From: Dechloromonas sp. ZY10
GTDB taxonomy: Bacteria; Pseudomonadota; Gammaproteobacteria; Burkholderiales; Rhodocyclaceae
Assembly (NCBI RefSeq): GCF_041378895.1
Contig: NZ_CP144212.1
Location: 1,349,501-1,413,500 of the forward strand
Direction of reading: 5' to 3'
DNA length: 64,000 nucleotides
Part shown: positions 17,566-27,133 of the stretch, piece by piece
How the letters are laid out: the number at the start of each line of letters is the position of its first letter
How positions within the stretch are numbered: position 1 is the first letter of the stretch
The notes under the pieces: model-generated
What the model saw: only the letters and a program-made list of their open reading frames with translations
Databases searched by the model: none
Told to the model about the DNA's origin: nothing
Program-made: the position numbers and the translations under genes

Positions 17566-18521
17566 CCGTTTGGTGCCGGAAACAGGGCCAGCGCTTCCAG
17601 GCAGCGCTGGCGGTGAGCCGGACCATGCGCGGCAGCGATTTCGCAATCGGGGAGCGACAGGCTGTAACGGCTGCCGGCAGCATCCACCGCAAGGATCCAG
17701 CCGCATAGCTGCGAGAGGCGTGCTTCCGGGTCACCGGAGGAGCAGGCGAGCCAATCCAGACGGTATTCGGGCCGAGCGCCACCAGCAAACTGCTTGACCA
17801 GCAAGGGGCGTTCTGCGCTCTGGCGACTGCTTGCCTTCCAGGCTACATGGCGGGGCGAGTCGGCCGGTTGCCGGTCTCGGAAGCCGGCGAAATCCTCTCT
17901 GCCTTCCTGGCCGCTGGCCAGTTCGCCGGCCGCTGGCAGCGGCACTGGCAGCGGCGTGACGCAAGGCGCGGGATAAACCAGAGCCCGCACTTCTGGCTGC
18001 AGCCAGCTCCAGGCAACAAACAGGCCGAGCGGGTAGCGGCTGGCCAGCTTGATTCGCGGCAGGCTCAGCCAGCCGCGTTGCTTGGCAGGAACGGGTAGGG
18101 CGATCCAGTCGCTATCGACGCATTGCGCATGTCGGACCGGGCTGCCGCCGGCGGGCAGAAACTCCAGGGCCCGGTGAGCAACACCGGGTGCAGCGGCCAG
18201 CCGGAGCGGAAAATGCACGCTTTCGCCGACAAAGACCGGGGCGCAGGGGGCCGGCGTCAGGCTCAATCCGTACAGGTTGCGGAAGGTGTGCAGCATGGCG
18301 TTGAGCCCGAGTGCGGCGAGCAGGAAAACCAGCAGGTGTCCAAGCGTCAGGCTGTAATTGATCGCGCCGAGCAGCATCGTGAACAAGGTCAGCGCGTAGA
18401 GCAGGCCGGCGCCGGTGGGAAGGATGTAGATGCGATGACGGTCGAGGCGGATCGTGCCGCTGCCATCACGCCGGCGGCGGAAAAAAGCGGTTTTGACACG
18501 GTCGACCGTGGATAAGCCCAT
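17562..18521 (-). CDS. DUF58 domain protein of the MoxR system
   Basis: 319 residues. Two adjacent transmembrane helices lie near residues 35-80 (IYILPTGAGLLYALTLFTMLLGAINYSLTLGHLLVFLLAALGLN), then a beta-rich region and the DUF58 core (DFAGFRDRQPADSPRHVAWKASSRQ). It is expected to work with the MoxR ATPase encoded immediately upstream, by analogy to other MoxR/DUF58 pairs involved in membrane or secreted protein maturation. The first codons (MGLSTVDRV) are written by a copy of the dispersed CACGGTCGACCGTG palindrome, so this N-terminus may be non-conserved. The start has no strong ribosome site; translation may be coupled to moxR, which ends 10 bases earlier. Confidence 0.88.
   Translation of the reverse strand: MGLSTVDRVKTAFFRRRRDGSGTIRLDRHRIYILPTGAGLLYALTLFTMLLGAINYSLTLGHLLVFLLAALGLNAMLHTFRNLYGLSLTPAPCAPVFVGESVHFPLRLAAAPGVAHRALEFLPAGGSPVRHAQCVDSDWIALPVPAKQRGWLSLPRIKLASRYPLGLFVAWSWLQPEVRALVYPAPCVTPLPVPLPAAGELASGQEGREDFAGFRDRQPADSPRHVAWKASSRQSAERPLLVKQFAGGARPEYRLDWLACSSGDPEARLSQLCGWILAVDAAGSRYSLSLPDCEIAAAHGPAHRQRCLEALALFPAPNG
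18497..18510. repeat. Dispersed palindrome element, core at the 5' end of the DUF58 gene
   Basis: A perfect CACGGTCGACCGTG, preceded by TTTTGA, overlaps codons 4-8 of the DUF58 gene (minus strand). No GCAAAAA is found at 7 bases on either side. It may be a related insertion or a coincidence. Confidence 0.5.
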
Positions 18522-18531
18522 TTTATCTGGC

Positions 18532-19467
18532 TCAGGGAATCGCAACCTCGCGCAGCAGGGCTGCGACTTGCTCTTGGCTGGCGTACCCGTTGCCTTGCGC
18601 CGAACGCAGGCGGTGGCGGGCGACGGCAGCAAAAACCGCCTGCACGTCGTCGGGAACCACCATCCGGCGTCCGGCCAGCCAGGCCCAGGCCCGGGCCGCC
18701 GCGAGCAGTGCCAGTCCGGCACGAGGCGAAAGGCCATGAGCAAAATCGGGGTGATGGCGGGTTGCTGTGAGCAGGGCTTGCACGTAGTCGATCAACGGTG
18801 CTGCCGTATGGGTTGCCGCTGCCGCCTGCTGCAAGGTCGGCAGTTCGCGGGTATCGAGCAAGGCCGTCATAGTCCGGGTCTGGCTGCGCTGGCTGCCGCC
18901 GGCAAGCAGGGCGCGTTCGGCGGCGGCTGTCGGGTAGCCGAGTTCGAGGCGCATCAGGAAACGGTCCAGTTGCGATTCGGGGAGCGGAAAGGTGCCGATC
19001 TGGTGAGTCGGGTTCTGGGTGGCGATCACGAAGAAGGGCTGGGGCAGCGGCCGGGTGCTTCCTTCGCAGGTCACCTGGCCTTCTTCCATCGCTTCGAGCA
19101 AGGCACTCTGGGTTTTTGGGGTGGCGCGATTGATTTCGTCGGCAAGCAGCAGTTGGGTAAAAATCGGGCCGGGAATGAAGTGGAAATCGCTGCGTTCACG
19201 GTCGAAGATCGAAACCCCGGTAATGTCGGCTGGCAGCAGATCGCTGGTGAACTGGATGCGGGCGTAGTCGAGTCCCAGCAATCCGGCCAGCGTGTGCGCC
19301 AAGGTGGTTTTGCCCATCCCGGGCAGGTCTTCGAGTAACAGGTGGCCGCCCGCAAGCAGGCAGGTCAGGGCCAATCGCACTTCCGTTTCCTTGCCCAGGA
19401 TGATCTGGTTGGCACGTTCGAGCACAGCATGCATCGGGGTGGCGGAAGGCAGGGGGTCTCCAGGCAT
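18532..19467 (-). CDS. MoxR family AAA ATPase
   Basis: 311 residues. Walker A is EDLPGMGKTTLA (about residue 47) and Walker B is LLLADEINRATPKTQSALLEAMEE. Sensor 1 is FFVIATQNP and SQLDRF contains the arginine finger region. The C-terminal lid (LSPRAGLALLAAARAWAWLAGRRMVVPDDVQAV) is characteristic of MoxR/RavA-type chaperone-like ATPases. It is the first gene of the minus-strand envelope operon. The first ATG is used; a second Met 12 codons in is an alternative. It is divergent from the deacetylase gene, with about 200 bases between the starts. Confidence 0.92.
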   Translation of the reverse strand: MPGDPLPSATPMHAVLERANQIILGKETEVRLALTCLLAGGHLLLEDLPGMGKTTLAHTLAGLLGLDYARIQFTSDLLPADITGVSIFDRERSDFHFIPGPIFTQLLLADEINRATPKTQSALLEAMEEGQVTCEGSTRPLPQPFFVIATQNPTHQIGTFPLPESQLDRFLMRLELGYPTAAAERALLAGGSQRSQTRTMTALLDTRELPTLQQAAAATHTAAPLIDYVQALLTATRHHPDFAHGLSPRAGLALLAAARAWAWLAGRRMVVPDDVQAVFAAVARHRLRSAQGNGYASQEQVAALLREVAIP

Positions 19468-19669
19468 GGCGTGATTCCGGGGCGAGAGCTAGAGGGCCTA
19501 TTCTAAAGCGAGTTGGCCGCGTGCCAGTGGCGCTGTTTGCATTTGACGACAGCGCCCCCGCTTTATTCTGCGAGTCCGGCCTTAGACCTTGAAGCGAGCA
19601 GGGAAATGAGAACATAATGGCATTTCACCGAGCGCCGGTATGCGCGCCGCCAGAGAAAAGAGAGAACAA

Positions 19670-20596
19670 GTGAGCACCACTGCCTTCATTACCCATCGCG
19701 ACTGTCTCCTGCACGACATGGGGGCGCATCACCCGGAATGCCCGCAACGCCTGACCGCGATCAACGATTACATGATCGCGCAGGGAATCGATGCCTATTT
19801 CGTTTATCACGACGCGCCACTGGCGACCTTCGAGCAACTCCTGCGCGTGCATCCGGCCTCGCATCTGGAGCGGGTCAAGCGTGCTTCGCCGGAAATGGGC
19901 GTAGTCCATCTTGATCCCGATACCGCGATGAATCCGCATACCTGGCAGGCCGCGCTGCGTGCCGCCGGTTCTGGTGTGCTGGCTGTCGACCTGGTGATGA
20001 GCGGCCAGTCGCAGAACGCCTTCTGTGCCGTGCGCCCGCCCGGCCACCACTGCGAGAAGGCCAACCCGATGGGCTTCTGTTTCTTCAACAACGTCGGGGT
20101 TGCCGCCCGCCACGCGCTCAAGGCGCACGGCCTGGAGCGGGTCGCGATCATCGATTTCGACGTCCACCACGGCAACGGGACCGAGGACTGCTTCGCCGGC
20201 GACGAGCAGGTGCTGATGTGCAGCATTTTCCAGCACCCCTTCTATCCCTATAGCGGTGCCGACAACCCGGCAGCCAACATGTGCAACGTGCCGCTTGCGT
20301 CCGGTTGCGGCGGCGAAGAGTTTCGCGACGCTGTCGCCCAGGTCTGGATTCCGCGCCTGCGCGAGTTCAAGCCGCAGATGATCCTGATTTCCGCCGGTTT
20401 CGACGGACATTACGAGGACGACATGGGCGGCCTCAAACTGGTCGAAAAAGACTATGCCTGGTGCACCGAGCAGTTGATGAAGGTGGCGGCCGAATTCAGC
20501 AACAAGCGGATCGTTTCGATGCTTGAAGGCGGCTATGTGATGAGCTCGCTGGCACGCAGTGTCGGCGCCCATCTGCGGGCGCTTGCCGAGATCTGA
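19670..20596 (+). CDS. Histone deacetylase superfamily amidohydrolase
   Basis: About 308 residues. It is of the class II HDAC/acetoin utilisation protein type, with all zinc and charge-relay motifs: RPPGHHCEKANPMGFCFFNN, IIDFDVHHGNGTED and ISAGFDGHYEDDMGG. It should remove an acetyl group from lysine or a small amine such as a polyamine. The GTG used has AAGAGAG upstream and gives the usual N-terminus (STTAFITHRDCLLHDMGAHHPECPQRL). An ATG ten codons earlier (19640) lacks a ribosome site. The gene is divergent from moxR and lies 90 bases before lysC. Such orphan HDAC-like genes are common in betaproteobacteria. Confidence 0.9.
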   Translation: MSTTAFITHRDCLLHDMGAHHPECPQRLTAINDYMIAQGIDAYFVYHDAPLATFEQLLRVHPASHLERVKRASPEMGVVHLDPDTAMNPHTWQAALRAAGSGVLAVDLVMSGQSQNAFCAVRPPGHHCEKANPMGFCFFNNVGVAARHALKAHGLERVAIIDFDVHHGNGTEDCFAGDEQVLMCSIFQHPFYPYSGADNPAANMCNVPLASGCGGEEFRDAVAQVWIPRLREFKPQMILISAGFDGHYEDDMGGLKLVEKDYAWCTEQLMKVAAEFSNKRIVSMLEGGYVMSSLARSVGAHLRALAEI

Positions 20597-20686
20597 AAAA
20601 CACACTTTTCTGTTCTGAATAAAGCGGGGCTGGGGTAAAATCCGGCCTTCTTTTTTCCCGTTTGCAACGTTTAACCGGATACTTCC

Positions 20687-21910
20687 ATGGCGTTGATTGT
20701 TCAAAAGTACGGTGGCACTTCGGTCGGTAACCCCGAGCGCATCAAGAATGTCGCCAAGCGTGTGGCCAAGTTCCACGCACAGGGCCACCAGGTGGTGGTG
20801 GTCGTTTCCGCAATGAGCGGCGAAACCAACAAGCTGATCGCGCTGGCCAAGGAAATTTCGGCCACGCCGGATCCGCGCGAGCTGGATCAGATCTGCTCGA
20901 CCGGCGAACAGGTCACGATCGGCCTGCTGGCGATGGCGCTGAAGGAAATCGGTGTCCCGGCCCGCAGCTACACCGGCGGCCAAGTCAAGGTTCTGACCGA
21001 CAGTACTTTCACCAAGGCTCGCATCCTGTCGATTGATGAGTCGAACATGCGCGCCGACCTCGATGCCGGCAAGGTCGTCGTCGTCGCCGGTTTCCAGGGT
21101 GTGGACGAGTTCGGCAACATCACCACGCTCGGCCGTGGCGGTTCCGATACCTCCGGCGTTGCGCTCGCTGCCGCGCTGAAGGCCGATGAATGCCAGATCT
21201 ACACCGACGTCGATGGCGTTTATACAACCGACCCGCGCGTCGTGCCGGAAGCCAAGAAACTCGACACCATCACCTTCGAAGAGATGCTGGAAATGGCCAG
21301 CCTCGGCTCCAAGGTGCTGCAGATCCGCTCGGTCGAGTTCGCCGGCAAGTACAAGGTCAAACTGCGCGTGCTGTCCAGCTTCCAGGATGAAGGCGAGGGC
21401 ACGCTGATTACTGTTGAGGAAGACAAGAACATGGAACAACCGATCATTTCCGGTATCGCCTTCAATCGCGACGAAGCCAAGCTGACCATGCTGGGCGTTC
21501 CCGACACCCCGGGCATCGCCTACCAGATTCTGGGCTCGATCGCGGAAGCCAACATCGACGTCGACATGATCATCCAGAACGTCGGTCACGACGGCACCAC
21601 CGACTTCTCCTTCACCGTGAATCGCGGCGATTTCGCCAAGGCTCAGGCGATCCTGGAAGAGGTCAAGGCCAAGCTGGGCGCGCGCGAAGTCACTGGTGAC
21701 AACAAGATCTGCAAGGTCTCCGCCGTTGGCGTCGGCATGCGCTCCCACCCGGGCGTTGCTTCCAAGATGTTCAAGGCCCTGGCCGACGAAGGCATCAACA
21801 TCCAGATGATCTCCACCTCCGAGATCAAGATTTCCGTCGTCCTCGACGAGAAATATCTGGAACTGGCGGTTCGTGTCCTGCACCGCGCTTTTGGTCTCGA
21901 TCAGCAATAA
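20687..21910 (+). CDS. lysC: Aspartate kinase
   Basis: 407 residues, monofunctional. The kinase domain begins with [15 protein letters not shown] and includes [35 protein letters not shown] and [13 protein letters not shown]. The C-terminal third carries two ACT domains ([21 protein letters not shown] and [23 protein letters not shown]), typical of feedback-regulated enzymes responding to lysine and threonine. It phosphorylates aspartate at the entry to lysine, threonine and methionine synthesis. Codon use is strongly biased towards C/G at third positions compared with neighbours, as expected of a well-expressed gene. Confidence 0.95.
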   Translation: MALIVQKYGGTSVGNPERIKNVAKRVAKFHAQGHQVVVVVSAMSGETNKLIALAKEISATPDPRELDQICSTGEQVTIGLLAMALKEIGVPARSYTGGQVKVLTDSTFTKARILSIDESNMRADLDAGKVVVVAGFQGVDEFGNITTLGRGGSDTSGVALAAALKADECQIYTDVDGVYTTDPRVVPEAKKLDTITFEEMLEMASLGSKVLQIRSVEFAGKYKVKLRVLSSFQDEGEGTLITVEEDKNMEQPIISGIAFNRDEAKLTMLGVPDTPGIAYQILGSIAEANIDVDMIIQNVGHDGTTDFSFTVNRGDFAKAQAILEEVKAKLGAREVTGDNKICKVSAVGVGMRSHPGVASKMFKALADEGINIQMISTSEIKISVVLDEKYLELAVRVLHRAFGLDQQ

Positions 21911-21923
21911 TTTGCATTGGTGA

Positions 21924-21952
21924 TTGACCAGGTGGCGCGAAGCGTGTAGTAT
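21924..21952 (+). promoter_or_regulatory. Promoter for tRNA-Ser
   Basis: TTGACC and TAGTAT are separated by 17 bases, ending 24 bases before the tRNA. Spacing and position fit a sigma-70 promoter. Confidence 0.65.
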
Positions 21953-21976
21953 TCGCGCCTCGTTACCGAACGGTAA

Positions 21977-22069
21977 GGAGACGTGGCCGAGAGGTCGAAG
22001 GCACTCCCCTGCTAAGGGAGCATGCGGGCAAAACCTGCATCGAGGGTTCGAATCCCTCCGTCTCCGCCA
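21977..22069 (+). tRNA. tRNA-Ser (GCU)
   Basis: 93 bases including an encoded CCA. The acceptor arm GGAGACG pairs with CGTCTCC. The anticodon loop CTGCTAA gives anticodon GCU. A long variable arm (type II) is present, and the T arm reads GGGTTCGAATCCC. All are consistent with a serine tRNA. Confidence 0.95.
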
Positions 22070-22102
22070 GCGATGCTGGTGACCCCGTCAGTAACGGACA
22101 AT

Positions 22103-22139
22103 ACCCCGCCCAGCGCAAGCGAAGCGGGGTTTTGTTTTT
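22103..22139 (+). terminator. Intrinsic terminator after tRNA-Ser
   Basis: ACCCCGC and GCGGGGT form a 7-base-pair stem followed by TTTGTTTTT, 34 bases after the tRNA. Confidence 0.85.
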
Positions 22140-22162
22140 CTGTCGTTGGCAGGAGAAAGTCT

Positions 22163-23209
22163 GTGCTCGGGTCCTTGCGGCGGTTTTATCCGGTAGCCGC
22201 CTTTTTTGCTGGTTTCATCTGGGATGCATTGACCATCGGTCAGCGTGTCCGGCCGCTCGACTTCGTCCGTCTGGGACTTTTTCTTGCCGGCGCTGCTGCG
22301 CTGGCCTGGTGGCTGGCACGGCGCGATGCGCGTGCGCTGCTGCCGCCGCCGCTCGATGCGGGCTGGCGGGCACGGCTGGGCTGGCAGGCCCCTTATCTGG
22401 CGGTGCAGTTCTTTTTCGGCGGTATCTTCTCGGCGCTGTTCATCCTTTACTTCAAGAGTTCAGGGCATTTCGGTGCCTGGCTGGTCGCCCTGCTCCTGGG
22501 CAGCCTGCTGGTCGCCAACGAATTCGTTGGCGAACGCTACGGGCGGCGGTTCACGCTGACCTGGGCCTTGTTTGCGATCAACGCCATCCTGCTCGCCAAC
22601 TTTGCCCTGCCTTACGCGCTGGGCAGTCTCGACCCCCGCTGGTTCTATGTCTCAACCCTGGCTGGGGTGTTGCTGGCTCAGGCTTGCTGGTGGCTGGCGC
22701 CGGGGCGGCCGGGGCGGATCGGTCCGGCCTGGCTGCTGGCCGGGGTGCTGCTGGCCGCCTGGCAGGGCGGGATGATTGCGCCAGTGCCGCTGGTCAAGAA
22801 GGAGTTGGTGATTGGTCAGGGCTTTGAGCAGCGGGGTGGAGATTACCTGTTGCAGGTCGAGCCGGCGCCGGCCTGGCAGTTCTGGCGCAGCCAGGCTGCG
22901 ATCGTGCATGTCCCCCCCGGAGGACGTTTGTACGGGCTCTCGGCAGTGCATGCGCCGTCCGGGGTCACCGCGCGGCTGGAGCATCGCTGGGAATTTCTCG
23001 GGACTGCCGGCTGGCAAATCCAGGGGCGTAGCCGTTTCGAGAGCAGCGGCGGGCGCGAACGCGGCTTTCGCGGCTACTCGTGGATTTCTGCGCCGGCGGC
23101 CGGGGCATGGCGGCTGGTGGTTGCGACCCAGGATGGACGAACGATCGGCATCCTGCCCTTCACCGTGCTCCAGCAGGCGCCCGATGCGGTGGTATTGCGG
23201 CGTTACTGA
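22163..23209 (+). CDS. DUF2914 family membrane protein
   Basis: 348 residues. Six or seven predicted transmembrane helices (about residues 8-215) precede a C-terminal periplasmic beta-rich domain of the DUF2914 type (LEHRWEFLGTAGWQIQGRSRFESSGGRERGFRGYSW). The start is GTG, because AGGAG lies 7 bases upstream and the longer reading frame runs back into the tRNA-Ser gene. The function is unknown in the family. It stands alone between the tRNA terminator and the solute-binding protein gene. Confidence 0.8.
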   Translation: MLGSLRRFYPVAAFFAGFIWDALTIGQRVRPLDFVRLGLFLAGAAALAWWLARRDARALLPPPLDAGWRARLGWQAPYLAVQFFFGGIFSALFILYFKSSGHFGAWLVALLLGSLLVANEFVGERYGRRFTLTWALFAINAILLANFALPYALGSLDPRWFYVSTLAGVLLAQACWWLAPGRPGRIGPAWLLAGVLLAAWQGGMIAPVPLVKKELVIGQGFEQRGGDYLLQVEPAPAWQFWRSQAAIVHVPPGGRLYGLSAVHAPSGVTARLEHRWEFLGTAGWQIQGRSRFESSGGRERGFRGYSWISAPAAGAWRLVVATQDGRTIGILPFTVLQQAPDAVVLRRY

Positions 23210-23267
23210 GTTCCGGCGCCGGCTTCCGGGCTAGAATAGCCACTTTGCCCTCAGGGAGAAGCAGCTC

Positions 23268-24023
23268 ATGTCGCATCGCCTTGTTGTCTTCTCGCTGGCC
23301 TTTCTGAGTGGACTGGCAGCTGCAACTCCGCCCAAAGATCTGGTGATCGGGGTTGAGAACCAGCCCTACCTGCCTGCCTTTAGCTACGAAAACGGCGAGT
23401 ATCGCGGCTTTGCCCGCGAGTTGTTCGATGCCTATGCCAAGGATCGCGGTTACCGGGTCGAATACCGGGCTTTGCCGGTCCCCCGGCTGTATGCCTCGTT
23501 TTTCGACGGTCAGGTCGATTTCAAGTTTCCCGACAACCCGAACTGGAAGGGCGAGCAGCGCAGTGGGCACAAGATTGCTTACAGCGATCCGGTGATGGCC
23601 AGCGTCGATGGCGTGTTTGTGGTCGCTGGCGGCAAGATCAGGCAGGCCGACGATGTGCGCGTGCTCGGCACGGTCAGCGGCTTTACTCCCTGGGCCTGGA
23701 GCGAACGGATCAAGTCCGGTAAGGTCGCGGTTTCCGAAAATACCGGCTTTGACGCATTGATCCGGCAGACCCTGGCCGGGCGGGTCGATGGTGCTTATGC
23801 CAACGTGGCGGTGGTCAATTACCAACTCGAACAGGTGTTGCACAAGCCCGGGGCCTTGCAGTTTCGCAGCGACTTCCCCGCCAGCCGCAACGACTACCAT
23901 CTGGCGAGCATCCGCCATCCTGAGGTGGTACGCGACTTCAGCCACTGGTTGAAGCAGAACCGGGCTGCCGTGGCCACTTTGAAAAAGAAGCACGGCGTCG
24001 AGAAAGGTGTGGTGAGCGATTGA
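23268..24023 (+). CDS. Periplasmic solute-binding protein, family 3 (sensor partner)
   Basis: 251 residues. A short signal peptide ([19 protein letters not shown]) precedes a type 3 extracellular solute-binding fold: [40 protein letters not shown], then [32 protein letters not shown]. No transporter genes are adjacent. Its stop overlaps the start of a hybrid histidine kinase (TTGA), so it most likely feeds ligand information to the kinase. The arrangement parallels the PhnD-like pair at 2.9-7.1 kb, though the binding proteins are from different families. The ligand is not predictable beyond a small amino-acid-like or organic molecule. Confidence 0.85.
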   Translation: MSHRLVVFSLAFLSGLAAATPPKDLVIGVENQPYLPAFSYENGEYRGFARELFDAYAKDRGYRVEYRALPVPRLYASFFDGQVDFKFPDNPNWKGEQRSGHKIAYSDPVMASVDGVFVVAGGKIRQADDVRVLGTVSGFTPWAWSERIKSGKVAVSENTGFDALIRQTLAGRVDGAYANVAVVNYQLEQVLHKPGALQFRSDFPASRNDYHLASIRHPEVVRDFSHWLKQNRAAVATLKKKHGVEKGVVSD

Positions 24024-26425
24024 ATCGCAACCAGCAAGGGCGTGAAGTTCGCCGCCTGGCCAAACGCCAGAGTTTGCTGACTCTGGTCTTCGCACTGCTG
24101 GTTGGTCTCCTGGTTGGCGGTGTCGAACTGGCCCTCGACTGGCAGGCGGTACGCCAGAGCGTGGCCGACTCCCTGCGCCAGGAAAGCGCGCAAATTGGTG
24201 GCTCGGCGGCCGAAGCCGCTTACCAGTTGAATGCCATGCAAGCCGAGAACGTGGTGCAGGGCCTGATGCAGATCGAACTGCTGCAACAGGCTCGCCTCTA
24301 TGACAATTTCGGCAACCTGCTGGCCGAGAGCGCCCGGCCGGCGCCGGCTCAGTCGCACCGCGAACTCGGCGAAATGCTGTTGGCCGGCATGGGGAGCCAT
24401 CGCGAAATCCTCTATTACGCCGATCGTGCCGGTGAGCAGCCGGGCGAGGTCGGAGCCTTGCAGATCGAGGTCGCTGCTGGCGTCGTGGGCGAACGTTTCT
24501 TCCATCTGGCCCGCACCAAACTGCTGGCCCGGGTAATCTGGGCGCTGGTGCTCAGCCTGTTGCTGGCCGTGGTCTTTCATTTCTACATCATCCGGCCGCT
24601 GGTGCGGCTTAACCGGCAGATTGCCGCAGTTGATCCGGCGGCCCCCGGCGCCGAGCAATTACGGCCGGCCCGCTGGCATGCCGACGATGAGTTCGGGCAA
24701 CTGGTGGGCACGCTCAACCGGCTGTTGGCCGAAGCCGAGCGCGGCTTGCAGGCACGTAACGCGGCCGAGGCCGAACTGGCGGCGATGAACCAGGCGCTGG
24801 AAGCACGGGTCGAGGCCCGCACCCGCGACCTGCAGACCGCAATGCAGGAACTGGCCTTGAAAAAGGAGCAGGCCGAGCAGGCGACGCGGGCCAAGTCCGA
24901 GTTCCTGGCCAATATGAGCCACGAAATCCGGACTCCGCTGAACGCCATCCTCGGGATGGCCGAAATTCTCTCGGGAACGACGTTGACCGTGGAACAGAAG
25001 GGCTATGTCGATATCTTCAATACCGCCGGCCATAACCTGCTCAACATCATCAACGACATTCTCGATCTGTCCAAGGTCGAAGCCGGGCAACTCGAACTCT
25101 ATCGCGAGGATTTTTCGCTGGAAGAGTTGTTGCACGCGCAACTCGACCTGTTGGCCTTGCCTGCGCACGAGAAGGGGCTCGATTTGGCGCTCGACTACGA
25201 GCCGGGCCTGCCGCGCTGGGTGTGCGGCGACGGCAAGCGGCTGCAGCAATGCCTGGTCAATCTGGTTGGCAACGCGATCAAGTTCACCCATGGCGGTGGC
25301 GTTGTCGTCCGTGTGCGCCGGGGTGAGCCGCCCGATCAGGTGCTGTTCGAAGTCGAGGATAGCGGTATCGGGATTGCCCCGGACAAGCTGGGCAGCATCT
25401 TCGCCGCCTTTACCCAGGCCGATGGCAGCATCACCCGGCGTTATGGCGGAACCGGGCTCGGGCTGACCATCACTCAGCGATTGATCCGCCTGATGGGCGG
25501 CGAGATCGGGGTCCGTAGCGAACCGGGGCTGGGCACCACCTTTTACTTCCATCTGCCCTTGCCGCCGGCGCAAGTCGACCCGACTCCCTGGGAAGCGCTT
25601 TCGCTGGAGGGCAAACGGGTGCTGGTGGTCGATGACTTCGCTGTCAATCGCCTGATTGTTCGCCGTGAGCTTGAGCCGCACGGCCTTCAGGTCGAGGAGG
25701 CGGTCACCGGCGCCGAGGCGCTGGCACGACTGGCGCAGGCGCCGCTTCCGGAAATTCTGCTGCTCGATTGCCAGATGCCGGAAATGGACGGCTTTGCACT
25801 GATTCGCAGGCTGCGCGAACTACCGTTGGCGCGGGGCGTGCCGACCGTGATGCTGTCGTCGGCTGATTCGCAGGAGCAGCGGCGGATTGCCGATGAACTG
25901 GGAATCCGTTTCCTGGTCAAGCCGATCAAGCGCAAGGAACTGCTCCATGTCCTGCGCCTGGAGTTGGCCGCCTGCCTGTTGCCTTCCACTCCGCCACCGG
26001 CCCAGCCGGCGAATCCGGTGGCGGCTGCTGGACCGAGCCTGCGTATCCTGCTGGCCGAGGACAATACCCTCAACGTCAAGGTGATGCAGGGGCTGCTGGC
26101 CAAGACCGCGCACCGGCTGGAAGTGGTCGGCGACGGGGCCCAGGCAGTTGCAGTGAGTGCTGCCGGGGGGTATGACCTGATCCTGATGGACCTGCAGATG
26201 CCGGTGCTCGATGGCATTCAGGCCACCATGGAAATTCGCCGCCGTGAGCAAGCGGCCGGGCTGCCACCGATCCCGATCTATGCGCTGACCGCCAATGCGC
26301 TGAAGGAAGACGAGGAGCGCAGCTTTGCTGCTGGTTGCAACAAGCACCTGTCAAAGCCGATCAACGCCCGCGCCCTGTACGCGGCGCTCGACGAACTGCT
26401 GGCCAGCCGGCCAGGGGGGGATTGA
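24020..26425 (+). CDS. Hybrid sensor histidine kinase (TM-HAMP-HisKA-HATPase-REC-REC)
   Basis: 801 residues. Transmembrane segments at about 16-38 and 174-193 flank a periplasmic domain. A HAMP region and a coiled coil ([25 protein letters not shown]) come next, then HisKA with H301 in [11 protein letters not shown] and HATPase_c with [13 protein letters not shown]. Two receivers follow (D583 in [13 protein letters not shown]724 in [11 protein letters not shown]). No Hpt domain and no dedicated response regulator are nearby, so the phosphoryl output must go elsewhere, possibly to a stand-alone receiver protein. The start is a TTG overlapping the stop of the binding-protein gene, so translation is probably coupled. 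No PAS domain is seen. Confidence 0.92.
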   Translation: MNRNQQGREVRRLAKRQSLLTLVFALLVGLLVGGVELALDWQAVRQSVADSLRQESAQIGGSAAEAAYQLNAMQAENVVQGLMQIELLQQARLYDNFGNLLAESARPAPAQSHRELGEMLLAGMGSHREILYYADRAGEQPGEVGALQIEVAAGVVGERFFHLARTKLLARVIWALVLSLLLAVVFHFYIIRPLVRLNRQIAAVDPAAPGAEQLRPARWHADDEFGQLVGTLNRLLAEAERGLQARNAAEAELAAMNQALEARVEARTRDLQTAMQELALKKEQAEQATRAKSEFLANMSHEIRTPLNAILGMAEILSGTTLTVEQKGYVDIFNTAGHNLLNIINDILDLSKVEAGQLELYREDFSLEELLHAQLDLLALPAHEKGLDLALDYEPGLPRWVCGDGKRLQQCLVNLVGNAIKFTHGGGVVVRVRRGEPPDQVLFEVEDSGIGIAPDKLGSIFAAFTQADGSITRRYGGTGLGLTITQRLIRLMGGEIGVRSEPGLGTTFYFHLPLPPAQVDPTPWEALSLEGKRVLVVDDFAVNRLIVRRELEPHGLQVEEAVTGAEALARLAQAPLPEILLLDCQMPEMDGFALIRRLRELPLARGVPTVMLSSADSQEQRRIADELGIRFLVKPIKRKELLHVLRLELAACLLPSTPPPAQPANPVAAAGPSLRILLAEDNTLNVKVMQGLLAKTAHRLEVVGDGAQAVAVSAAGGYDLILMDLQMPVLDGIQATMEIRRREQAAGLPPIPIYALTANALKEDEERSFAAGCNKHLSKPINARALYAALDELLASRPGGD

Positions 26426-26436
26426 ATTCGGGGGCG

Positions 26437-26519
26437 GGGCTCAAGGATCAAGAGAGGGGGGGTTACCCTAATAGCGCTAATCCCTGGATCCTTGATCCTG
26501 AATCCTAAGCTCAGGATTC
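26437..26519. terminator. Inverted-repeat region between convergent genes
   Basis: TCAAGGATCAAG (26441-26452) is matched by CTTGATCCTGA about 30 bases later. A second perfect repeat, GAATCCT / AGGATTC with a 6-base gap, reaches the 3' end of the minus-strand gene. It probably terminates both convergent transcripts; no long T-run is seen. Confidence 0.45.
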
Positions 26520-26951
26520 GCGCGGGACCTTGTTTTCGCTTGCAGGCGGCGGACTGGCTGGCTTTTTCGGGGCGACCTGGGTTTTCATCCCGCCCAGGCT
26601 CTGGGTGATCTCCATCACCCCGGAGAGAATCCGCTGTTCCGGATTCTTCTGGCAGTAGCTGTCGAGCAGGGTCGCCAGTACGGCCGATTCGGCGACCACC
26701 GAATTCACCGGCTCGCCGCCGTTGCGGCCATACACGTTATGGCCGGCAATAAAGCCGGCCGCCCATTCCAGTGCCAGCGCGCGCACCTCGCCGTTGTTCT
26801 GCTGCTTCCATTGCTGCCATTCGACGCATTTGCGGATGCCCAGCCCGCCGACCCGTACGTCGCGGCTCTGGGCGTTGGCGGCGGGGCCAAAAATGCCGGA
26901 GGCGAGGAGCAGGGCGGCGAGCAGGGCAGCAGCGGGGAAAATTTTGAACAT
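26511..26951 (-). CDS. Secreted protein, possibly Rap1a/Tai-like
   Basis: 146 residues. A clear signal peptide (FPAAALLAALLLASGIFGPAANAQ) precedes a mature domain of about 95 residues with two cysteines (KCVEWQQW and LLDSYCQKNPEQ), which could form a disulfide. A WAAGFIAGHNVYGRNGG segment follows the first cysteine. A proline/alanine-rich tail ends the protein. Two cysteines spaced about 60 residues apart and the GFxxG segment recall Rap1a/Tai-type or HdeA-like small periplasmic proteins, but the resemblance is weak. No effector gene is adjacent, so an immunity role is not supported. The gene is real by codon pattern and signal peptide; the function is unknown. Confidence 0.7.
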   Translation of the reverse strand: MFKIFPAAALLAALLLASGIFGPAANAQSRDVRVGGLGIRKCVEWQQWKQQNNGEVRALALEWAAGFIAGHNVYGRNGGEPVNSVVAESAVLATLLDSYCQKNPEQRILSGVMEITQSLGGMKTQVAPKKPASPPPASENKVPRES

Positions 26952-27004
26952 GGCAGCGGCAAGAAAGTGGTGGCGGCAAACGGAGCGCAGATTATCGCGG
27001 TTTT

Positions 27005-27033
27005 CACGGTCGACCGCAGCAAACCGGCAAAAA
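27005..27033 (+). repeat. Dispersed palindrome element, copy A
   Basis: TTTTCACGGTCGACCG begins at 27001 (two mismatches at the right end of the 14-base palindrome). GCAAAAA follows after 8 bases, one more than in most copies. It lies between the divergent genes for the secreted protein and the DnaJ-like protein. Confidence 0.6.
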
Positions 27034-27133
27034 CCGTCGGAATCGGCCGGCGACTATCCTTCCGGCCGATTTCGGTTGACGGCGTTCTGCCGCAGGAGAA
27101 CAATCGTCCTTCTGCCCGCCCACTGCCGAGACG

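Noticed and set aside
19625..21907. A 760-residue open frame on the minus strand opposite the deacetylase and lysC
   Set aside because: It is antisense to two genes with complete catalytic motifs. Strong G/C third-position bias opens the opposite frame, and the translation has no recognisable domain.
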